Assembly (NCBI GenBank): GCA_025927695.1
Contig: JAICLA010000004.1
Coordinates: 1-34,805, forward strand
Length of the DNA stretch: 34,805 nt
Direction of reading: 5' to 3'
Source of the DNA: Terriglobales bacterium
GTDB taxonomy: Bacteria > Acidobacteriota > Terriglobia > Terriglobales > Acidobacteriaceae
Shown here: positions 31,708 through 34,805 of the stretch, one piece after another
How positions within the stretch are numbered: position 1 is the stretch's first letter
Layout: each line of letters begins with the position of its first letter
Made by a program: the position numbers and the translations under genes
The notes under the pieces: model-generated
What the model was told of the DNA's origin: nothing
The model's input: only the letters and a program-made list of their open reading frames with translations
Database searches by the model: none

Positions 31708-32439
31708 TTACTTAGTGTTCGCGGAGAGGCGCGTCCACGTGATGTCTTCGTCGTTCCGGCGCTCGATCAGCTTATCCACTTTGCCATCTGGACCGCGCTC
31801 GAATAGTGTGCGGCCTTCCACGCCTTTGCGGAAGAAGATGGGAGCGGCTTCGGGGATGAGTTCTACCTTCGGGCGGTCGCCTTTTTGTTCGAAGAGTTTG
31901 TTGCCCTCTTGCATGACGGCGACGGTCTTGCCTGGAGCCAATTGGTAGGTGCCTAAGAAGTCTTTGAGTTCGCTTGCCGTCACTTTGCCCGGCGCTGGGT
32001 CCTGGTAGTAGCGCATGGTCTGGCTGGCGACGATCTTCCATTCGCCATTGCGGCGCAGCCATGTGTCAACGGTGTGATAGCGGGCGTGCATCTCGTGTCC
32101 GTAGACGGTTTCAACTTCATTCATCACGTAACCGAGAATGGCTACGTTACCCTCGATGCGGCTTTGCGGGTCTTCGACTTTGATGGTACCGGAGAAGCCG
32201 GGCGGCAGCGGGGTGATGTCGGCAACCAGGGCCTTCTTGTCCATGGTGCGGCCTTTTTCGTCAAAGAACATGGCATCGTCAGCGAAGTATTTTTTGAATG
32301 GCCCTTGATCGCCATTGCCGACGGCGTCAACGATCTCTTGTGTGCGGCGGACGAGTTCGGCTTGTGTGATGGTGGATTGCGCCGATACCGCGGAAATGGA
32401 AGTAATCGCACAAAGCAGTGACAAAAGGAATGGTTTCAT
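31708..32439 (-). CDS. Exported SnoaL/DUF4440-like protein with C-terminal beta domain
   Basis: I chose the ATG at 32439 because it is preceded by GAGGG six bases upstream and followed by a signal peptide (MKPFLLSLLCAITSISAVSAQ); a longer upstream frame is only a shadow. The product has 243 residues. Residues about 25-150 resemble the cone-shaped NTF2/SnoaL fold seen in DUF4440 proteins: ELVRRTQEIVDAVGNGDQGPFKKYFADDAMFFDEKG and HTVDTWLRRNGEWKIVASQTMRYY. Residues about 160-240 (ELKDFLGTYQLAPGKTVAVMQEGNKLF, LFERGPDGKVDKLIER) resemble the beta domain (DUF3471-like) often attached to serine hydrolases. No function is known. It diverges from the TetR gene, whose promoter region it shares. Confidence 0.75.
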   Translation of the reverse strand: MKPFLLSLLCAITSISAVSAQSTITQAELVRRTQEIVDAVGNGDQGPFKKYFADDAMFFDEKGRTMDKKALVADITPLPPGFSGTIKVEDPQSRIEGNVAILGYVMNEVETVYGHEMHARYHTVDTWLRRNGEWKIVASQTMRYYQDPAPGKVTASELKDFLGTYQLAPGKTVAVMQEGNKLFEQKGDRPKVELIPEAAPIFFRKGVEGRTLFERGPDGKVDKLIERRNDEDITWTRLSANTK

Positions 32440-32518
32440 TGAGGCCCTCAGGAGATAAGAGATGTTATTCAGACCAAGGAGAGGAGAAATAGTACGTGAA
32501 TCGCGGTAAAGATTTTTC

Positions 32519-32547
32519 TTGACAACATACCGACTGGTCTGTATTGT
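32519..32547 (+). promoter_or_regulatory. TetR-gene promoter with overlapping operator
   Basis: TTGACA (32519-32524) is followed after exactly 17 bases by TATTGT (32542-32547). The spacer and the -10 hold an imperfect 18-bp dyad (32527-32544, ATACCGACTGGTCTGTAT). It matches the perfect palindrome at 33203-33220 in 16 of 18 positions. Binding there would block RNA polymerase, so self-repression is expected. The ATG lies six bases after the -10, so the mRNA is probably leaderless. Confidence 0.82.
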
Positions 32548-32553
32548 ACACGT

Positions 32554-33180
32554 ATGGCAAAAAGAGCCATATCGAAAGCGGGACGGGGGGCAGAATCGAC
32601 GCGTGCTGCCATCTTGAATGCGGCATTCATGGAGTTCTATCACAACGGATTTCAAGGCGGGAGCCTGAACAAGATCGTGGAGAGCGCCGGGACGACCAAG
32701 GGCGCGCTGTTTCATCATTTTCCCAACGGCAAGCAAGAACTCGGCTATGCCGTGGTGGACGAGATCATCGGCCCCATCCTGCAGCAGCGCTGGCTCGAAT
32801 CATTAGTGGGATCCAAGGACCCGATCACTGATTTGAAACGCGCGTTCCGCCAGTATGTAAAAGAAGATATTGAGAGTGGGAACTATGTGCAGGGATGTCC
32901 GCTGAACAATATGGCGCAGGAGATGTCCCCACTGGATGAAGGGTTCCGCAAGCGCATCGACAAACTTTATTGCCTATGGCGCAAGACGTATGCGGATGCG
33001 TTTGCCGCAGGAGTGAAAGCAGGCAAGGTAAAAAAGAGCGTAGAGCCAGCGAGTGTAGCTGCCTTGATCGTAGCTTCGCAGATGGGAATATGGGGAACCG
33101 GCAAGAGCTCCCGCAGCCTGGAACTGATGACGCAGGCGGGCGAAGCTGTGTGCAGTTATTTGGACAGTCTAAGGCCATGA
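32554..33180 (+). CDS. TetR/AcrR-family transcriptional repressor
   Basis: The 208-residue protein has the TetR DNA-binding domain at about 15-62: STRAAILNAAFMEFYHNGFQGGSLNKIVESAGTTKGALFHHFPNGKQEL. The ligand-binding half includes GCPLNNMAQEMS with Cys115, a motif also seen in TetR proteins of the NemR-like branch that sense electrophiles; that parallel is tentative. There is no ribosome site, and the ATG sits where transcription should start. Operator-like dyads in its own promoter and before the next gene suggest that it represses itself and the following SRPBCC-YCII-SDR genes. The inducer is unknown. Confidence 0.92.
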   Translation: MAKRAISKAGRGAESTRAAILNAAFMEFYHNGFQGGSLNKIVESAGTTKGALFHHFPNGKQELGYAVVDEIIGPILQQRWLESLVGSKDPITDLKRAFRQYVKEDIESGNYVQGCPLNNMAQEMSPLDEGFRKRIDKLYCLWRKTYADAFAAGVKAGKVKKSVEPASVAALIVASQMGIWGTGKSSRSLELMTQAGEAVCSYLDSLRP

Positions 33181-33202
33181 GTTTTTTTAAAATCCAACTA
33201 AC

Positions 33203-33220
33203 ATACCGACTAGTCGGTAT
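33203..33220 (+). promoter_or_regulatory. Perfect 18-bp TetR operator before the SRPBCC gene
   Basis: ATACCGACTAGTCGGTAT equals its own reverse complement. It differs at two positions from the dyad in the TetR promoter (32527-32544), and both copies are preceded by AC. It lies 16 bases before the start codon of the SRPBCC gene, just upstream of its AAAGGAG ribosome site. No consensus -35 is visible next to it. Confidence 0.82.
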
Positions 33221-33236
33221 CAAAGGAGATAATCAG

Positions 33237-33758
33237 ATGCTTATGGTGGTGCTAGTGATCGCAGCAATCGTTATCGCAGCAGTGTTATTCGTTGTCAGCC
33301 GCCCGGGCGAGGTCCCAATCCGGCGCTCAATGCGAATCAATGCTGCGCCGGACAAGATATTTCCGTACATCAGTGACCTGAAGAAGTGGCGGCAGTGGTC
33401 ACCGTATGAGGACATAGACCCAAACCTGAAGCGCCACTACAGCGGCTCGGACGCGGGCGAAGGCGCGGTCTATGCGTGGGAGGGCAATCGCAAGATCGGG
33501 GCCGGACGCATGGAAATCACCGATGCGACATACCCACAGAAGATCGACATCGCGCTGGAATTCTTCCGCCCATTCAAAGGCAGCAATCGATCTGAGTTCA
33601 CTTTGCAACCGGCAGGAGGACAGACCGAAGTCACATGGACGATGGTGGGCGGAAAAAGCCTGACCTGTAAGCTCATGGGATTATTCATAAACATGGAAAA
33701 GATGATGGGAGCGCATCATGAAAAAGGATTGGCGCGGCTGAAGAAGGTCGCCGAGTGA
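33237..33758 (+). CDS. Membrane-anchored SRPBCC (START-like) domain protein
   Basis: The start at 33237 has AAAGGAG eight bases upstream; a longer in-frame extension runs back into the TetR gene and is rejected. The 173-residue product has an N-terminal membrane helix (MLMVVLVIAAIVIAAVLFVVS) and then an SRPBCC/polyketide-cyclase-like domain: SMRINAAPDKIFPYISDLKKWRQWSPYEDIDPNLKRHYSG, AVYAWEGNRKIGAGRMEITDA and a C-terminal helix MGAHHEKGLARLKKVAE. SRPBCC folds bind hydrophobic ligands in a deep cavity. The ligand is unknown. It is the first gene of the presumed TetR-controlled set, with a perfect operator immediately upstream. Confidence 0.87.
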   Translation: MLMVVLVIAAIVIAAVLFVVSRPGEVPIRRSMRINAAPDKIFPYISDLKKWRQWSPYEDIDPNLKRHYSGSDAGEGAVYAWEGNRKIGAGRMEITDATYPQKIDIALEFFRPFKGSNRSEFTLQPAGGQTEVTWTMVGGKSLTCKLMGLFINMEKMMGAHHEKGLARLKKVAE

Positions 33759-33846
33759 CGAACCGCGTACGATCAGCAAAGCGCGTGAGAAAAGATTGAG
33801 AAAAAGATCGGGAAAAGACAAAACACGATTTATAAGGAGAGACAAA

Positions 33847-34260
33847 ATGCGTTTTATCGTATTCGTAAAAGCAAGTAAAGAGAGCGAAGCGGGGCAGATG
33901 CCGTCACAAAAACTGTTGACAGACATGACTGCCTACAACGAACAACTGGTGAAAGCCGGTGTGATGCAGGCGGGTGAAGGTCTACATCCCAGTTCAAAGG
34001 GGGTGCGGCTGCAGTTTGGTGGCTCATCACCGAAGAGCGTGGGCGGCCCGTTCCCTACCAATGAAGTCATTGCGGGATTTTGGCTATGGAAGACGAAAGA
34101 TAAGCAAGAAGCGATCGAGTGGGCCAAGCGCGCGCCTTTCGGCGACGGCGCCGTGCTGGAGTTGCGGCAGATCTTCGAAGCGGAAGATTTTGGCGATGAA
34201 CTAACGCCGGAACTTCGCGCGCGGGAAGAGAACCTGCGCGCAAGGTCCGAAAAAAACTGA
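33847..34260 (+). CDS. YCII-related (YciI-like) domain protein
   Basis: The start at 33847 has AGGAGAG nine bases upstream; an in-frame ATG at 33796 lacks support. The 137-residue product begins MRFIVFVKASKESEAGQMP. It has the YCII-family pattern of a ferredoxin-like fold, with a YNEQLVKAGVMQAGEGLHPSSKGVRLQFGG segment, GPFPTNEVIAGFWLWKTKDKQEAIEWAKRAPF and a closing LELRQIFEAEDF. This matches the DGPFAE-type proteins common beside ECF sigma factors and reductases. Biochemical role is unknown. It follows the SRPBCC gene by 88 bases and precedes a short-chain dehydrogenase by 51. Confidence 0.88.
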   Translation: MRFIVFVKASKESEAGQMPSQKLLTDMTAYNEQLVKAGVMQAGEGLHPSSKGVRLQFGGSSPKSVGGPFPTNEVIAGFWLWKTKDKQEAIEWAKRAPFGDGAVLELRQIFEAEDFGDELTPELRAREENLRARSEKN

Positions 34261-34311
34261 CCAGCTTCGCGTCCATGCAGGCGTACAATCCTCTTCTTTC
34301 AGGAGAAAGCT

Positions 34312-34805
34312 ATGTCGAAAGATCTGCATGGGAAAGTCGCCATCATCACCGGTGGGACAACAGGTATCGGACGGGAGACGGCCGTGCTGTTTGCGGAAGC
34401 GGGGGCGAAGGTAGCCATTGCCGGACGCCGCGAGAAAGAAGGCAATGAAACGCTGGCGCTGGTGAAGAGAGCAGGCGGCGATGGATTCTTTTTGAAGACT
34501 GACGTTGCTAAGTCGGCCGACGTGCAGGCGCTGGTGCGCGCGACCCTGGAGAAGTACGGACGCGTGGATTGCCTGTTCAACAATGCGGGAATCGAAGGCG
34601 TGTGGGCGCCGATCGTGGAACAGCGTGAAGAAGATTTTGCGCAGGTGATCGCCATCAACCTGACCGGTGTTTGGTTGTGCATGAAATATGTTGTGCCGCA
34701 GATGTTGAAGCAGGGAGGCGGCGCGATCGTGAACATGTCGTCTGTTGCCGGGCTGATGGGTGCTGCCGGGGCAGCGGCTTATGTTGCGAGCAAGCATGCG
34801 GTGAT
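34312..34805 (+). CDS. Short-chain dehydrogenase/reductase (3' end outside window)
   Basis: The gene starts at an ATG with AGGAG six bases upstream and runs off the right edge after 164 codons. It has the classical SDR motifs: the cofactor glycine motif TGGTTGIG near residue 14, the NNAG motif (CLFNNAGIEG), the catalytic Ser in NMSSVAG, and the YVASK active-site Tyr/Lys just before the edge. A neutral-to-basic residue in AGRREKEG after strand 2 suggests NADP preference, tentatively. The substrate is unknown. It is the third gene of the presumed TetR-controlled set. Confidence 0.92.
   Translation, partial: MSKDLHGKVAIITGGTTGIGRETAVLFAEAGAKVAIAGRREKEGNETLALVKRAGGDGFFLKTDVAKSADVQALVRATLEKYGRVDCLFNNAGIEGVWAPIVEQREEDFAQVIAINLTGVWLCMKYVVPQMLKQGGGAIVNMSSVAGLMGAAGAAAYVASKHAV

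Noticed and set aside
32126-32135. A further GTAACC-like sequence inside the SnoaL-like gene as a third ECF site
   Set aside because: It is intragenic and lacks the CGAG and ACTC blocks at the required spacing.
32440-32736. N-terminal extension of the SnoaL-like protein back to 32736
   Set aside because: It would overlap the TetR gene and its promoter on the opposite strand, and the signal peptide begins at the ATG at 32439 behind a good ribosome site.
1-34805. Defence island, prophage, insertion sequence or CRISPR array
   Set aside because: No transposase, integrase, phage structural, nuclease or repeat-spacer pattern was found on either strand. The only long repeats are the two domains inside the phosphoesterase gene.

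Overview
The window looks like chromosomal DNA of a soil-type Acidobacteriota (Terriglobia-like). I infer this from the gene types: a Gly-rich carboxypeptidase-regulatory TonB-type receptor, MacB-like permease pairs, DUF4142, DUF5666, a PQQ-propeller lipoprotein with a di-heme peroxidase, and many secreted hydrolases. The DNA is moderately GC-rich with short intergenic gaps. I see no phage, transposase, CRISPR or plasmid genes. This is ordinary chromosome with several small, well-marked regulatory modules.

Layout. Positions 1-2412 (minus) hold the N-terminal 804 codons of a secreted family-38 alpha-mannosidase, followed by a minus-strand CAU tRNA with its own promoter. Positions 2779-6086 (plus) hold a PQQ-propeller lipoprotein and a di-heme cytochrome c peroxidase; a shared bidirectional terminator separates them from a minus-strand CDF cation transporter. 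Positions 7188-10986 (plus) hold rpiA, a penicillin-acylase-type Ntn hydrolase and a coupled esterase. A divergent pair of small secreted unknowns follows. At 12015-13763 an ECF sigma factor is followed by a DUF4142 protein and a cupredoxin lipoprotein. The sigma gene and the DUF4142 operon have matching promoter-like elements in identical spacing, which suggests an autoregulated sigma regulon. Positions 13789-19655 (minus) hold two tandem MacB-type permeases without an ATPase, a flavin amine oxidase, and a phospholipase C/acid phosphatase-type phosphoesterase with a duplicated N-terminal domain. Positions 19858-26189 (plus) hold a DUF5666-repeat protein, a TonB-type receptor, fabD and an exported rhodanese.

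Positions 26190-29280 (minus) form a MerR-led cluster with two uncharacterised exported proteins and one conserved cytoplasmic unknown. It is driven from a textbook MerR promoter: a perfect 24-bp palindrome inside a 20-bp spacer. Upstream lies the housekeeping operon DUF177 (yceD)-rpmF-plsX, with a good sigma-70 promoter and a large hairpin between rpmF and plsX. After a 300-base gene-free stretch come a minus-strand secreted SnoaL/DUF4440-like protein and, divergently, a TetR regulator. The TetR gene's own promoter carries an operator-like dyad that recurs as a perfect palindrome before the downstream SRPBCC-YCII-SDR genes. The SDR gene runs off the right edge.

The most interesting signals are the three self-consistent regulatory circuits (ECF, MerR and TetR, the last two with predicted leaderless regulator mRNAs) and the uncharacterised MerR-controlled envelope proteins. 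I do not see a clearly novel defence or mobile system. All family names come from reading the translations; no database search was run.
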